DNA of 64,000 nt from the NCBI RefSeq assembly GCF_964355755.1, contig NC_092675.1, positions 9,251,312 through 9,315,311 of the forward strand, in the 5' to 3' direction. The stretch comes from Antedon mediterranea. Lineage: Eukaryota; Echinodermata; Crinoidea; Comatulida; Antedonidae. A model generated the notes under the pieces. The model ran no database searches. It was not told the DNA's origin and saw only the letters and a list, made by a program, of their open reading frames with translations. Positions 10,601-23,100 of the stretch are shown piece after piece (position 1 is the stretch's first letter; the number at the start of each line of letters is the position of its first letter). A program made the translations under genes and the position numbers.

Positions 10601-13099
10601 ACATTTTAAAAATTGTGCCCTCTATTTAACATTATAAGTCAATGAATTTTAGGTCTAATACATTCTCCCTAGTCACACACGGACACTATTTTACCAAGTC
10701 TCCGGATCTGCTGCACTAGATTCGCCAACTGTTGACGTATCAAGCAAACCGTGTGTAGATTGTTCAGACACTATTGTATAAATAGTGTCCTCGTAGTCTT
10801 TAGTGACTTCAAAAAAATCCCGACCAACCGATCCAAATTTAAAAAACAAATATTCTGCTTGAGCAACATGACAATTTGTTTTACTGTAGGCCTAAAATGA
10901 CGAATACTCATTAATTCACAAAAACATAATTGCTGACATCTTATGAAAACAAATATAACACAATAACTTATTAATAACATCATTAACAACAGACATAAGT
11001 ATTTCTCTTATCTATATCCATCTGACCATCCATCTTTTATACACAGGCCTTATTTATACAACATATATTTTCCTATATACTGCAAAATCCTGATCAATTA
11101 CGGGCAGAATAAAGAACAGAAAAGATAATAACCAATATTCATCTGAACCATGGACGTCTAATTATACGTCCATAATCTGACCATTTATCTTTCATACAAC
11201 ATATATTTTCCTATATAACTGCAAAATCTTGATCAATTACGGGCAGAATTACGGGCAGAATAAAGGGCAGAATAAAGAATGATAATAACCAATGAAATAA
11301 AAACAAAGAATATTATTTGAAACTACTACTACTACTACTACTACTCTACGCAATTCTGGAATAACCATACTTTTTTCTTCGCAGTTGCCTTTAAATCGTT
11401 GCATCACGCATTTAATTTAATTAATTTTGTGTCAAAGATCAAAAGTAACACTTCCTCATATTTTCGATTACAGTAAATATAATGCACCTGCTGAACAATT
11501 CTATTCAAATTACAATTCTACGACGAATAGTTGCATAGATAGGAGAACCCTATCTTAAAACCTAATTTGTATTTTTGGGGGTATGGCGGCCCTCATTTTT
11601 ATCTTCTGTAAATTTGTCCACTCACCAAGTGCGAACATTTAAAAAGAAAAAAACCATTGTTTTAGGTTAATTTAAATATGGTAATTATATTATAATCAGG
11701 TCAAAGATCAAAAGTGATACTTCCAGTCATTTTTCGAGAAAAAATCCATTAGAGTAAATGATGTATTCTGAACAAATCCTCTCTAGCTAGTTACATAGAT
11801 CTGGCAACATAAAATAAAGTCATGTTGTTGGCCGCCATCTTGGGGGCAAACATACAGATAGCCTTGATTTGATTTGATTATTTGGGTTAACGATGACCAA
11901 TCCACTGAGCAAACCTTACCCGCCGCTGAAAAAGGGGCCGTTTTGACCCGGTTTGCCATGTTTATGATATTTCGTGTGCTAATCGAGTCGAATGCAGTTT
12001 TAATGATGCACTCTTGGCGTTCCATATCTGTTCGTTTGTTCGTATCGACACATTCAGTATCAAATGGCGATATTTCTGTATTTTCAATTGCTTGCTTGCG
12101 AGTATTATATAAGGTATGGTTTAAAGATCTTTGGCTATGTTCGGCTTCGGGATGTTATACCACACTTAGTCCTATGCTAGGCTAGGCTATATGGGTCGTC
12201 CAATTCGAGGCCGTCCGGGTCGTTGGGGTCGTCCAAATCGAGGTCGTCGCTTTCTACACACCCACAGCAATGGTAATGGTGACCTCTAATAAAAAGTAAA
12301 TGAGCACAGTGCTGAAACAATGCATTTTAATCAAAAGTGAAAGTACTTTACTCTTTTTTACGCTTCTTTTCCCGATTTGTTTTCCCTTATGGTAGGATAA
12401 TTTTTGTTTCTCCAGATTTATAAGGGGGTGGTGGGGGGCGGGCGTGCGGAGGGTGTGCCCTGGGCCAGTGGGGTCTGTTTTGGCTTTCTAGACTTACTAA
12501 ATAAGGGTCTTTCAAACCGGTTCCAGTATGGTTCCAATCCGGCGCTGACAAATCAAAATTAATGATGGAGACAAACAACAGAATATAGGCCCAACCTAGC
12601 CTAATAGTATAGTTAGGGCCTAGCCTGACTAGATAGGCCTAGTAGGTATCTCCCCCCCCCCTCCCCACCTACCTCCAGATCATACAAAATCAACAAACAA
12701 AATCGGGCCAATACAACAAATAAACAAAGTTGATTGAGTCATCTCATAGCTAGAGGCTAGGCCTAGATACAAAATTCTGGCGCCCAGGCCTACGCTATAA
12801 TTAATAAGGCTTTAAAGTTAAGTCAAGTAGGTTAACTAGTTAGGCTAGACGGTGGTAGGCCTAGCTTACATGGGGAATCTAGGCGGCCTAGGCCTAGCCT
12901 AGGCCTACTAGCTAGGGCCTAGCTAGAGGCGCGGCCTGTTCACAACCTTCGTCGTCAAGGAGAAAAAAGCACAACAAAAAGAAGCATGATTGCAGATCCC
13001 TACTTTGAACTGATTTAGTTTATCTTGTTGCTCTTCACTTAGTGCCCCAAAGTCGTAATTTTCCATTCCGTGAGGTGGATTGTGATTTGGGACGGCCAT
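7674..13099 (-). CDS. RIIAD1: RIIa-domain protein, RIIAD1-like, complete three-exon gene
   Basis: Three exons on the minus strand: 13099-13004 (32 codons, ATG in good context GGCAGTATGG), 7993-7917 and 7818-7674 (stop TAA). All borders are GT-AG and phases agree, giving 105 aa (human RIIAD1 is about 92). Recognisable pieces are the N-terminal GALSEEQQDKLNQFK, then RLANEKYLREHPEVDLLLAA and KRPDRIHDFAANWFTSPLL. The last is the RIIa dimerisation/docking signature (KRPD-I--FAA-YFT). Members of this fold form four-helix dimers that bind amphipathic A-kinase-anchor helices, and several are ciliary or sperm proteins; the role of RIIAD1 itself is poorly known. The C-terminus adds a charged helix (EQLEQREKALREARL). 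Intron 1 is 5.0 kb and holds the 2.7-kb TIR element at 9556-12263; intron 2 is 98 bp. Confidence 0.87.
8273..8337 (+). pseudogene. LINE reverse-transcriptase C-terminal fragment
   Basis: Translates to KIKFYIRPILEYAVAVWNG, the YIRPILEYA--VW motif found after the RT domain of CR1/Jockey-like LINEs. Only about 65 bp remain, within RIIAD1 intron 1. Confidence 0.55.
8617..9095. repeat. Dispersed repeat also present at about 18140 and 23380-23590
   Basis: Phrases such as TTGTTAAATGAC-CCCC, ATGGT-GGAAATGG and TACTCTCGCAC recur, as do CCTCTAATTTGCAGGAAA-like and TTGCGTTCAAGTTC / GGGGAAGCCCCG-like pieces. ATGGT-GGAAATGG-ACTCTC occurs twice here (8625 and 8845). Matching halves lie just outside the inverted-repeat arms of the 18.2-23.4 kb element. 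The overlapping ORFs on both strands are not gene-like. Confidence 0.55.
9546..9555. repeat. Target site duplication, left copy
   Basis: ACAGCAATGG abuts the left inverted repeat. The identical 10 bases follow the right inverted repeat at 12264-12273. Confidence 0.8.
9556..9944. repeat. Left terminal inverted repeat (389 bp)
   Basis: The reverse complement of 11911-12263, at roughly 90% identity by eye. It carries subterminal tandem phrases of the form TGGACGACC-CGAA and has about 35 bp more of them than the right arm. ORFs read through both arms give the same pseudo-protein and are artefacts of the repeat. Confidence 0.8.
11911..12263. repeat. Right terminal inverted repeat (about 353 bp)
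   Basis: Mirror of the left arm, ending TTTCTACACACCC immediately before the second ACAGCAATGG. Confidence 0.8.
12580..12930. repeat. Low-complexity stretch rich in AGGCCTAG/CTAGGC
   Basis: Dense overlapping copies of TAGGCCTA, CTAGCCTAG and GCCTAGC, with a poly-C run (about 12651-12662). It lies next to the RIIAD1 first exon, in intron 1. The same 6-mer AGGCCT is scattered through the whole window. Confidence 0.5.
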
Positions 13100-14399
13100 A
13101 CTGCCGCCGTTGTTTTGTAAAAAGCTGTTGTAAATGTTATGGCAGGCAGGTAGCAGTGACAGCAGCAGCAGCGCAGGGTTTACGATGAAATCGGTCGCGT
13201 CTAAAATCGGTCCCGTCGCGTTTAAAATCGGTCGCGATAAAATCAACTTCCGGTATTTTGTATGGCGCGCCGCTAGAGCTATACGTATAATTATAATGAT
13301 TATTGTTGAGGCAAATCACGTGTATATTTTTATTTCTAATGTTTAAAATAGTTTCTAGTAAAAATGATTATTATATGCGGATCGTTAAAAGGCGAGTTAC
13401 TGAAATTAACCCCCCAAATAAGCCATAACGGAGATGCGCCTTCTAATGATCGTGCAGCCGTTAACTGTAGGCCTACGTTATTTTGCTGACGAGGAATTCC
13501 CTTTTTAAAACAAGGCCAACAGCCATAAGTCGCGTGCTAAAACGCATAGTGATACCGGACCGACAGACAGACCGACCGACCGACATAATGAACTATAGAG
13601 TCGCGTCCACGCGACTAAAAACACACAGTCAAATCATGGACAAAACACGTACGATCGTTGTCCATGGTCCGTGTAAAGATGACGTAGGCCTATAGGCCTA
13701 TTACTAATAACCATACGTTTGAAACATCTATGATAGGTTTCCTGCACGTGTTTTTGTGAAGCGATGTATATAATTTATGTATAGGCCTATAAGTCGGCGA
13801 TACTATAGTTTTAATTTGAATATCTTTTATTTCTTCATTTATAATAATAATTTAATGTAAAAATAATTAAGTACAACTCAGTGTCTCACATCCATACGCC
13901 GTTCGTAACTAAATGTTTAAATATCACTGCAAGATTACCTCTTTGAGAATCGTGTCCACCTTTATTATTCATCCATTATTATTCTCACATCTATCATTGT
14001 ACATCATAGTCCTACTGTATAGGCCCGGTAGATTGATTTATAACTGCATATTATCTATATATTTTATTATTATTATTATTATCTAATTATCCTAAAACCA
14101 TGCTCACGTCAGAGTGGCGGATATCGAACGTAAAAATCATCGTCATGCATCATCTTCCTTTATTGAATAAACCTCATTGTGCTGGAATGTACTTGCAGGT
14201 AAACTTTAAACAATATTCAATAAAACATTTTTAAAACGATTTTCTAAACGAACACATCACAATTACTCATTTGACACCTGTAAGAAAAAATGAAAACACA
14301 AATTATTTATAAATAATGAGATAAATATTTATATTTACTGTACTTAAAAAATAATAACTGAAAATAAATATATAAATTTAATAGTATTATTAGAAATTC
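13100..14399. other. Region upstream of the RIIAD1-like gene; likely promoter then repeats
   Basis: 13100-13290 is richer in CG dinucleotides than its surroundings and repeats AAAATCGGTCGCGT-like phrases three times; it probably contains the RIIAD1 5' UTR and promoter, but no TATA box is evident. A (CCGA)n element lies at 13509-13618 and an (ATT)n run near 14065-14080. Nothing else was recognised. Confidence 0.35.
13509..13618 (+). mobile_element. (CCGA)n short interspersed element, copy 2
   Basis: Starts AACAAGGCCAACAGCC, has a CCGA/CAGA tetranucleotide run, then a terminal perfect hairpin GTCGCGT-CC-ACGCGAC followed directly by TAAAA. It is nearly identical to the copy at 50548-50653 (opposite strand), so these two form a young subfamily. 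No ORF. The layout (terminal stem-loop, internal tetranucleotide microsatellite, insertion near T runs) resembles Helentron-derived short elements. Confidence 0.75.
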
Positions 14400-16030
14400 T
14401 ATATTCAAAATTTAAAAAAAAATATTTAGGCTAAACTAGGCCTATACTTGTAGGAAAATGGCGGATTGTTCATAGTTGTTTGCCCAAACAATATTACAGT
14501 AAGAAATAAAAGGTAAAACAAGTGAACAATAAATCATGCGAAGGACTTCTTTGGGCAAGTAAAATGAGAGACGATATAAAATTCCAATATTTTTCGAAAT
14601 TTTAGTTTCAATTTCTTTAATGTGGTGTTTGAAGTTTAGTTCGTCGTCTATTTCTACTCCAAAGAATTTGGTATGCTTAACAAGAGGAATTTTGTGGGCA
14701 GCAAGGTAAACATTATGAGTGTCGTTAATCAAATCTTGGTGTCGAAAACCAAAAAGCATAAAAAGGCATTTGTTAATATTTATAAGTTTGTTTGCATTAA
14801 AATAATCGTTCACGTTCTTCAATTCCCTATTAAAAGTATTGCAAATAAAATCAAAATTAGTGTGTGAATAAAAATTGGTGGTTTCATCAGCATAAAAATA
14901 AAAAGAAAGGAAGTCAGATGCATTAGGTAAATCATTGATATACAATAAAAAAAAAAAAGAGACCACGAGGAACACCACAAACAATAGGTTTAAAATCGGA
15001 AAAAACATTGTTGATATAGGTGCATTGAAGTTGATTGGACAGATAATCTGTAAAAAGGTCAAGAGTAATGCCACGGATACCATAGTTAAAGAGTTTTGAA
15101 AAAGTAAAATAGTGTGATCAATGGTATCGAATGCCTTAGACAGGTCGTCAATGAATAAGCCAGACGTACGAAAACAACTTATTATGAATAGCATCCACAA
15201 TTTTGTTGGTAAGATCAATTAAAGCAAAAGAAGTGGAATAGTTTTGTCTGAAACCGTATTGTTTATTGTGTAGAAAATGTTCTGTCGGTTAATGAAATTA
15301 TAAGTACGGTCATAGATAAGTTTTTTAAGAATTTTTTAAAAGAAAGTAAGAACAGAAATTGGTCGATAATTATTAGGATCAGATTTGTTACCTTTTTTAA
15401 ATATAGTAGTGACCTTTGCTTTTAGGGAAAGGTCCTGTGGATAAAGATAAATTACAAATATATGTAAGTGGAGAAAGAATAAGGTCTATTGATTTTTAAA
15501 CAATATTGCCACATATATCGTCAATTACAGCAGCTTTATTGTTTTTGAAAGAGTTGACAATTTTTAGAACCTCTTGTTCCGAAACTGGGGATAAAAAAAG
15601 GGAATTTGGAGTAGGAGGACTAAGATACTGATGGAAACTATTGATAGAACTAGTATCGATTTCTTTTGCTAATTCATGCCCCATATTAGTAAAATTGTTG
15701 TTTAATAAGTTTTCGGGTCTTTTGTTAAATTTCTATTACTCATTATCTTAATGTTAGGAATTGTGTTGTTTGATGGTTTAAGTATAGAGTTTATAGTACG
15801 TCAAGTAGCTTTTATATTGGATTTGATTTTATTAAAAAAGTTTTTATAATAATCCACTATAACACTTTTTAGAAGATTATTTAACTTATTACGATACTTT
15901 TTGTATTTCAATAGCGTTGGAAGGGTGTCGAATGTTTTTGTTTTTGTATGAGATGGAGGTTAAAAGCCCGTTGGTCATCCATGATTTTAATTTCTTTTTC
16001 GTGGATCTAACAAAGAGAAGTTCCTATCAT
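14400..16030 (-). pseudogene. LINE (CR1/Rex1-like) reverse-transcriptase fragment
   Basis: On the minus strand the order is linker (about 16010-15710), RT N-terminus (15684-15496, QEVLKIVNSFKNNKAA) and RT core (15218-14442). Motif A reads DDLSKAFDTIDH and the motif C region reads FYADETTNF, so the second catalytic aspartate of YADD is replaced by glutamate. The C-terminal motif LVLPFISYCNIVWANNY follows. The endonuclease and the extreme C-terminus are missing and the frame is broken several times. The copy is truncated at both ends and dead. Confidence 0.8.
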
Positions 16031-16109
16031 ATAGGGCTTTGTACTTTGCAAAATTTTCTAAATTTTCGCTTCTCTTTTTCTGTAGATTTACTTGGATTAG
16101 TAATGTTCA

Positions 16110-16725
16110 CAGGTGCCACCAACATGAGTATGGGAGCGCACAGTGCTAAATTAAATCGTATTTTTTTATCACTATGAGTTTGAGTGTCACAAACATGAGT
16201 AAGGGAGCTCACAGTGCTAAACTAAATCATATTTATTATCGCTGTGCGCGAGTGCATCCAAATGAGTATAGTAGCGCATAGTGCTAAACTAAATCCTTAT
16301 CACTGTGCGCGAGTGCAACCAAAATGGGTATGGTAGCGCACAGTGCTAGGCTAAAACCTATTTATTATCACTGTGCGTGAGTGCAACCAAATGGGCATAG
16401 TAGCGCACACTGCTAAACTAAATCCTATTTATTATCACTGTGCGCGAGTGCAACCAAAATGGGTATGGTAGCGCACAGTGCTAAACTAAATACTATTTAT
16501 TATCACTGTGCGCGAGTGCAACCAAATTGAGTATAGTAGCGCACAGTGCTAAACTAAATCCTATTTATTATCACTGTGCACGAGTGCAACTAAAAATGGA
16601 ATGGTAGCGCACAGTACTAAACTAAATCCTATTTTTTATTACTGTGCGCGAGTGCAACCAAAATAGGAATGGTAGAGCACAGGGGTAAACTAAATCCTAT
16701 TTATTATCACTTTGCGCGATCAATG
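16110..16725. repeat. Minisatellite, about 9 copies of a 68-bp unit
   Basis: Repeated landmark GTAGCGCACAGTGCTAAACT spaced about 68 bp (62-71), alternating with TATCACTGTGCGCGAGTGCA. It lies between two LINE fragments. Short ORFs running into it are artefacts. Confidence 0.85.
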
Positions 16726-16727
16726 AA

Positions 16728-16900
16728 GGCAACAAACAGGATTGGACCAAGCCATGATCCTTTTGGGATTCCTCCGTTTGGTGTTAGTCATGGTGAGAAA
16801 AAAACTCTTCAATTTCACCCTGTGTTTTCTACCTGCAAAGACAGCTTTGATCCATAAATTCCGTTGATACCTATGTTTTTTAACTATCTAATTAAAACTT
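16728..16900 (-). pseudogene. LINE reverse-transcriptase fragment (L2/CR1-like)
   Basis: The minus strand reads WIKAVFAGRKHRVKLKSFFS followed, after a frame break, by GGIPKGSWLGPILFVAFID. That is the RT segment GGVPQGS-LGP-LF---ID of L2/CR1 LINEs. It is a different lineage from the fragment at 14400-16030. Confidence 0.6.
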
Positions 16901-17100
16901 TGTGGTTCTAATCATCTTTTGTTTCCGTCTCGAGGAACAAAAGCAATTTGACCCTAAAATGAAGGTTAGATTATATGGCACAATAGGTAAGAACAAAAAT
17001 TTCGATAGTGATAAGAGTCGAAATAAAAAGAAAAAATCTAAACCTACGTAAATCCTAACTATACACTCGAGGTTAATGGGATTGTCAACACGGCTTCAAA

Positions 17101-20100
17101 ATGAAGCGATATTCTGTAGCAGTAATTTGTTGCTTTGTATTCATTTCTGCTTATTGCGTAAGAATAAATATTAATATTACCATTATCCACATGGTAAGAC
17201 AGTTGAACTCTACCGAGGAACAGAAAGCAAATTCAAATCTTTCTACGATTCCATATGTCCGTTCGGTAAGTCATTTCTATTATATAACTATATATATATA
17301 TATAACTATAATTAGGCCTACCATACAGGGAATAACAAATAATCTTGACGCCTCCATAGTTCGTCATAAGAGCCTAAAAGGGAAGAAGTCTCGGTGGAAA
17401 TCAATACAAGGGTATGGAGGAACTTGCGCACAGATGATTAGAGCCGCTACATATATTGAATATATACGGCTCTGCATATGATGTGAGTAGAACGCAACCA
17501 ACGAACAAAAACATAAGAATACTCTTCACAACAACCCGCTGCTTTCGCATGTTTAAGATAATGATGTGCTGTACTTTTGTTTTTAGATACCAGTGTTTGA
17601 TTGGGACGATAAAACACAACAGTATATACTTGGATCATTTTATTACGGTTATACATTAGGCGCAATCCCTGGAGGTTGGTTGGTTAGTAAAACTAGCGGA
17701 AAACCAGCATTGATATTCTATCTTATCTGGCAAAACGTATTAGCAGCTTTTACTCCTTGGGCTTCAGGCGTGAGCTCCAATGTACTGATTACCATACGAG
17801 TTTTAGAAGGCTTGGCAGAGGTTAGTTTCTGTGACATTAAACAGATATTATAGTTATAGTTTCCCGCACCTATATGAATTTATGTTATGGATGTAGCTGG
17901 CGTAATGCTGTAATTGTTTTTCTTATAATTTTATAAGCATTTTCTCACCTGTTTTACTTATTATTAATCGATAAATCATTACTATAATATTTTTAATTTT
18001 GTTCTGGTGAGCTTATTTTGTTTTCTTGCATCTTTTAATTGAATATTTTGATTTGAATGTGTCTGATGATGACAGGGGCGGCCGCAGGACTATTTTAAGA
18101 AGACTCCAGTGCTGTAGACACTGAGTATTTGAGCAAGAACATTGTTAAATGACACCCCTACATGGTATAGTCTAGTAGGAAATGGGGGTTCCCATGCACC
18201 TCTCAGGTATATTTTTTTAATGTGATTTTTTATAATCCCAAGTATGTCTAGTAACCAGATCAGGTTGTTAACATTTTCAAATCGTGTCCCATGAGATTGC
18301 TTTTGACTCATTTAGTCGGCCATGTTAGTTTTAACAAATTATCATTTTTTCGCATTTCTCAGGAACCTGAGGTCGCAGAAATATAATTTGGGTACCAAAG
18401 TACTCAGAATATGTATGTTTGTATATGCTCTAATGAAAGTTTTTTGTATACAATTGCGGGAAGTATGATTTTTTACCTTGCTTTTAAATGATGTCCATAT
18501 CTCAAAACCGGTTGTCATAGAAACTTTATTTTAGTCTCAAATAATGCAGAATACCAACATTTATATTCATGGTAATGCAAAAGTTCGGCCGAAAGATCCG
18601 AAATTATATTTTGACCTTTGACATAATTTCATTTACATTTTTACACAATTTTGTCCATATTTTAGAGCATTAGCAGTTCTCGATAACTAACAGACATAGA
18701 AATATAATTTTTGTGTCAAAGTACTCTCGATATGCATTTTTATATCCACCCAAATGAAAGTTTTTTGTGAAAACTGACCGGAAGTAGGACTTTTGACCTA
18801 TGACCTCAACTTTAAATTTTGTCATTATCTCAAAAACCGGTTGTCATAGAAACTTGGTTTTAGTCTCAAATTGTTCAGAATACCCATATTTATATTTGGC
18901 CAAAAATGACCGGAAATGATATTTTTTACATTTGACATACTATTTTTTTGTTTGTCAGTTTACTTGGGTTTACTTGGGTTTAGAGGCTGGAAGCGTTGCT
19001 TGTTTGCCTCTCATTACTTCTCCAGTGCATCTGGTGTAAGGGTCGTACTTTATTGGGTGGTTTGTCCAATATTTTTCCAATGCTAATTTGAATCGGTTTA
19101 TTGTATTGGCTTTAACAGCATGCCCAGGTAGAGAATTCCAATTATTTATAGCTCTGAATGAAAAAGTGGTTTGTCAGGTCCTCTTGTTCTTGAGTTCTCA
19201 TCCATATCAAAAAACATGTTGGCATCAAGGTTATCAAATCCTTTTATAATTTTGAAAATTTGTATGACATCTGACCTTTCTCTTCGGTAGGCTAAAGTAG
19301 GAAGATTCAGTTCTTTCAATCTGTCTGTCTTGGTAGGATAAATGCCTTATCTCAGGAATAAGTCGTGTGGCTCGTTGTGGCACTTTTTCTAATAGATCTT
19401 CATCTTTCTTATACAATGAATACCAAGCTGTATTGCAGTATTCCAATGTTGGTCTTATAATGGTTTTGTAAACTACATCACTTGCATGGAGACTGAAAGT
19501 TAATTTCATATCAAATTTGACTTCCAGCTATCTCACTTTATCCTCCACTTTGATTGGTTTCTGTGTTGTTTCCTCACCCATTGTATACTCATGATGTTGA
19601 TTATTCTTCCCATAGTGCATAACTTCGCATTTATTTTTGTTGAAGGGCAGCTGCCACTTCTTTGACCAATCCATGACTGCTTGGACATCACTTTGTAAAG
19701 CATCAGCATCTTCTGGGTTGTCTACAGTTCTAAGTAATTTTTTGTCGTCAGCAAAGAGTTTGAGGTCGGAAAGAACGACATCTGGAAGATCGTTAATAAA
19801 TATGATAAACAATGTTGGTCCCAACACGCTTCTTTAGGGGATTCCGCTTGTGATATTTACACTTTGTGATAGTTCACCACTTACTGTAACTTTCTGTGAT
19901 AGTCCAGTCAAATATTTCTCTATCCATCGGTACAGGTTACCTTCAATGCCATATGATTTGAGCTTGCTAAGTAAACGTTGATGCGGTACACTGTCAAAAG
20001 CCTTTCAATAATCTAAATACAAACAATCAATCAATAGAGTGACCATCATCAATGTCCTCTGTCCATTTCTCCAAGACTTCAAGCAATTGCGTTGTACAGG

Positions 20101-23100
20101 ACCTGCCACTACGAAAACCATGCTGCTCATCGCTTAACAAGTTATTTTGATTTAGATGATTTATAAGTGCCTTTCGTATAATTTTTTCCATAATCGTCAA
20201 CCGTCAAGCTTACAGGCCTATGGTTGTTTGGGTCATCCTTCCTTCCTTTTTTGAAGATTGGTACCACTGTAGCTTTTTTCCAGCTTGTTGGAACATCACT
20301 GTCATTCATCAGCTTGGTAAAGATTATCTGCAAGAGTGCAGTATATCCGGTCCTGGTGATTTAGGCTTATTAATGTTTATTGATAAGAAGGCTATCGATA
20401 TCGTGTACTGTAAAGTCGATATCAGTTATTTTAGATTATGTTTTCTTTTCCAAGTGAGGTACTGTTGATAAATCTTCTATGGTGTAGACACTTCCAAAAA
20501 ATGTGTTGAGAGTTTCAGCTTTATCCTGGTCAGATGTTGCCAATTTTTCTTCTGGTGTCTTTAGATTTGGAATGCCTGTTTTTGTACTTGTTTTCGCTTT
20601 GACATATTTCCAAAAACTTTTGATAATATCTTCTGCCAGTCTATTTTCAAAATCATATTTAGTCTTCCTAATAAGTGTGGTAGCTTCATTTCTTGCTTCA
20701 CAGTACTGGTCCCAATAGTACGATTCTTTTGATGGATCACTTTTTTTATTCCAGCATTTGCGTTTCCTCTTTACAGCTTCCAGAGCGGCTTTATTCATCC
20801 ACTGTGTGGTTTATTACTTGTGTATTTCCTTCGCATGGGTATACAGTCATCTATACATTTTTTCATTATATTTTTAAAGATGTCCCACGCTTCTGGTCCG
20901 GATAAATTTTGTAATAGATTAATCCATGCAATGTCTTTTAATTGGTTTCATGACATGTCATAGTCTCCATTGTAGTAGCTTTTCGCAAGTATATCTTCAT
21001 CACAAACTTTAAGTCCAACCGTCGTAATGAATTTAATATTCACATGGTCACTCTTGCCAAAGGGGGATCCAATGGTTATATCACTAATCAAGTCTTCCTG
21101 GTTGGTAAAAATAAGATTCAGCATACTTGGTGTTTGTCCGGTTCTAAATCTTGGTTCTTGTATATGTTGGTATAAAAACAGATTCCAAGAATTTGCAAAT
21201 GTTGTTAGCATCATTTCAGTATACTACATTTTTTTGCAAATCAATGTCTCGGTAGTTAAAATCTCCTACAATTACTAATTGTGGATAGTTTAAAGTGTTG
21301 ACCTTCTCTAGCATAGCACATAGCTGTTTGTTGTTTTCCATAGAACTTGATTGGCTTCTGTATACACAACCGAATAGTAAATTAATTCCTCTGTCTTTTA
21401 TCTGTATCCAAACAGACTCCTCAAATGATTCATTTTCAAGCGTTATCGGGGTACCAGAGATTCCTTCTTTCAAGTAGATTATTACTTCTCGCTTGATATC
21501 TTTTTTTGTGGGCAGAGGAATATAGTGTCAAGGATATATGCCGTGCTGTGACAAAAGACGAGTGGAAGTTGCCGAAGCACATACTCCTTATTACCACAAT
21601 TAGACATCTCTATCGCAGTAAGCAATTGACAACTATTCTGAATAGGTTCTGGGTCATTGTGAGACATAGAACTTGAAACAGCACTGATGAAAGCTGTAGA
21701 TGAAATTTCTACATTCCTTACTACTCCACAAATAATTACTGGTGATGGTAATGATGTGTTCCATTTTGAGTGGGATAATCTAAACAAAGTTACCACAAAC
21801 ATCCATTGCTCAAATATGGTAAATACCACAGGCGGGATTATGATACAATAGGTAAAGCCTGGATTTAATACCGTTGAACCGCTTGTTACCTCTTTATGAG
21901 CGAATCAATATAAAGTCCCGGATGATTGAAACACCAGAAACCCTTGTTCCTGTGCAGTTGTATGGTAGTCAAGTTGGACTCAAATTTCAAGATGGAACTG
22001 TTTTCACACCATCTGCAACTAACGATACAGCGTAGCCTACTGCAAGTATATACAGGATTATCTTATCTGGTTCATGCACGGTTCATTGGATGTCAACAAG
22101 GAAATCAACTTGTTCCAGAGTTTCGTGGCTTCATTTCAGCAACTTCAGTAGTCAAACCCTCAACAAATTCAACAATTGATTATTTCACACCCATCAACCA
22201 ACCCTATGCTGTCCTACCCCCTTCTCTCATTGATCTGATTGAGAAAACATCTGAGAAGCTGAACGAGGAAGAGTTGGATGAGGAGGGTCACATCCTAGAA
22301 GAACTCCTCTCGATCGAATGAGGATTAATTAATACATGTATGCTTTAGTGTAGAACTATTAATCTCAAAATAAAAAATGATAAGGTATATCATTGTTTAC
22401 AAAATCATTCAATAGGGTTAAAGGTCGGAATGTTGATAACTAAACAATGAATTTATCCTAGTGTATTATTACTAACAAAGATCGGCACAAAAATGTTGTT
22501 TCTATGTATGTTAGTTATCGAGAACTGCTAATGCTAACAAAATACGGACAGAATTTGTAAAGATTGAAAAAAAATAGTATGTCAAAGGTAAAAAATATCA
22601 TTTCCGGTCGTTTTTAGCCAAACTTTTTTATTATCATAAATATAAATATGGGTATTCTGAACAATTTGTGACTAAAACCAAGTTTCTATGACAACCGGTT
22701 TTTGAGATAATGACAACATTTAAAGTTGAGGTCATAGGTCAAAAGTCCTACTTCCTGTCAGTTTTCACAAAAAACTTTCATTAGGGTGAATATAAAAATG
22801 CATATCGAGAGTACTTTGGCACAAAAATTATATTTCTATGTCTGTTAGTTATCGAGAACTGCTAATGCTCTAAAATATGGACAAAATTGTGTAAAAATGT
22901 AAATTATGTCAAAGGTAAAAAATATCATTTCCGACCTTTTTCGGCCGAACTTTTGCATTACCATGAATATAAATGTTGGTATTCTGCATAATTTGAGACT
23001 AAAATAAAGTTTCTATGACAACCGGTTTTTGAGATATGGACACCATTTAAAAGCAAGGTCATAGGTCAAAAATCATACTTCCCATAATTGTATACAAAAA

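Larger units (their letters stand above)
9556..12263. mobile_element. Non-autonomous DNA element with long TIRs and a 10-bp target duplication (Mutator-like or foldback)
   Basis: The 2,708-bp element starts GGGTGTGTAGAAAG and ends with the reverse complement (CTTTCTACACACCC, allowing one mismatch). TIRs are 389 bp (left) and about 353 bp (right). ACAGCAATGG is duplicated exactly on both sides. A 9-11 bp duplication with TIRs of several hundred bases is typical of Mutator-like (MULE) elements; foldback elements are the alternative. I see no transposase in the AT-rich interior, so it is probably non-autonomous. The interior has a local duplication (about 11030-11110 and 11170-11260, sharing CATATATTTTCCTATAT and GATCAATTACGGGCAGAAT), an (ACT)n run at 11322-11345, and two copies of TCAAAGATCAAAAGTRAYAC (11433, 11701). 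It lies in RIIAD1 intron 1. Confidence 0.78.
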
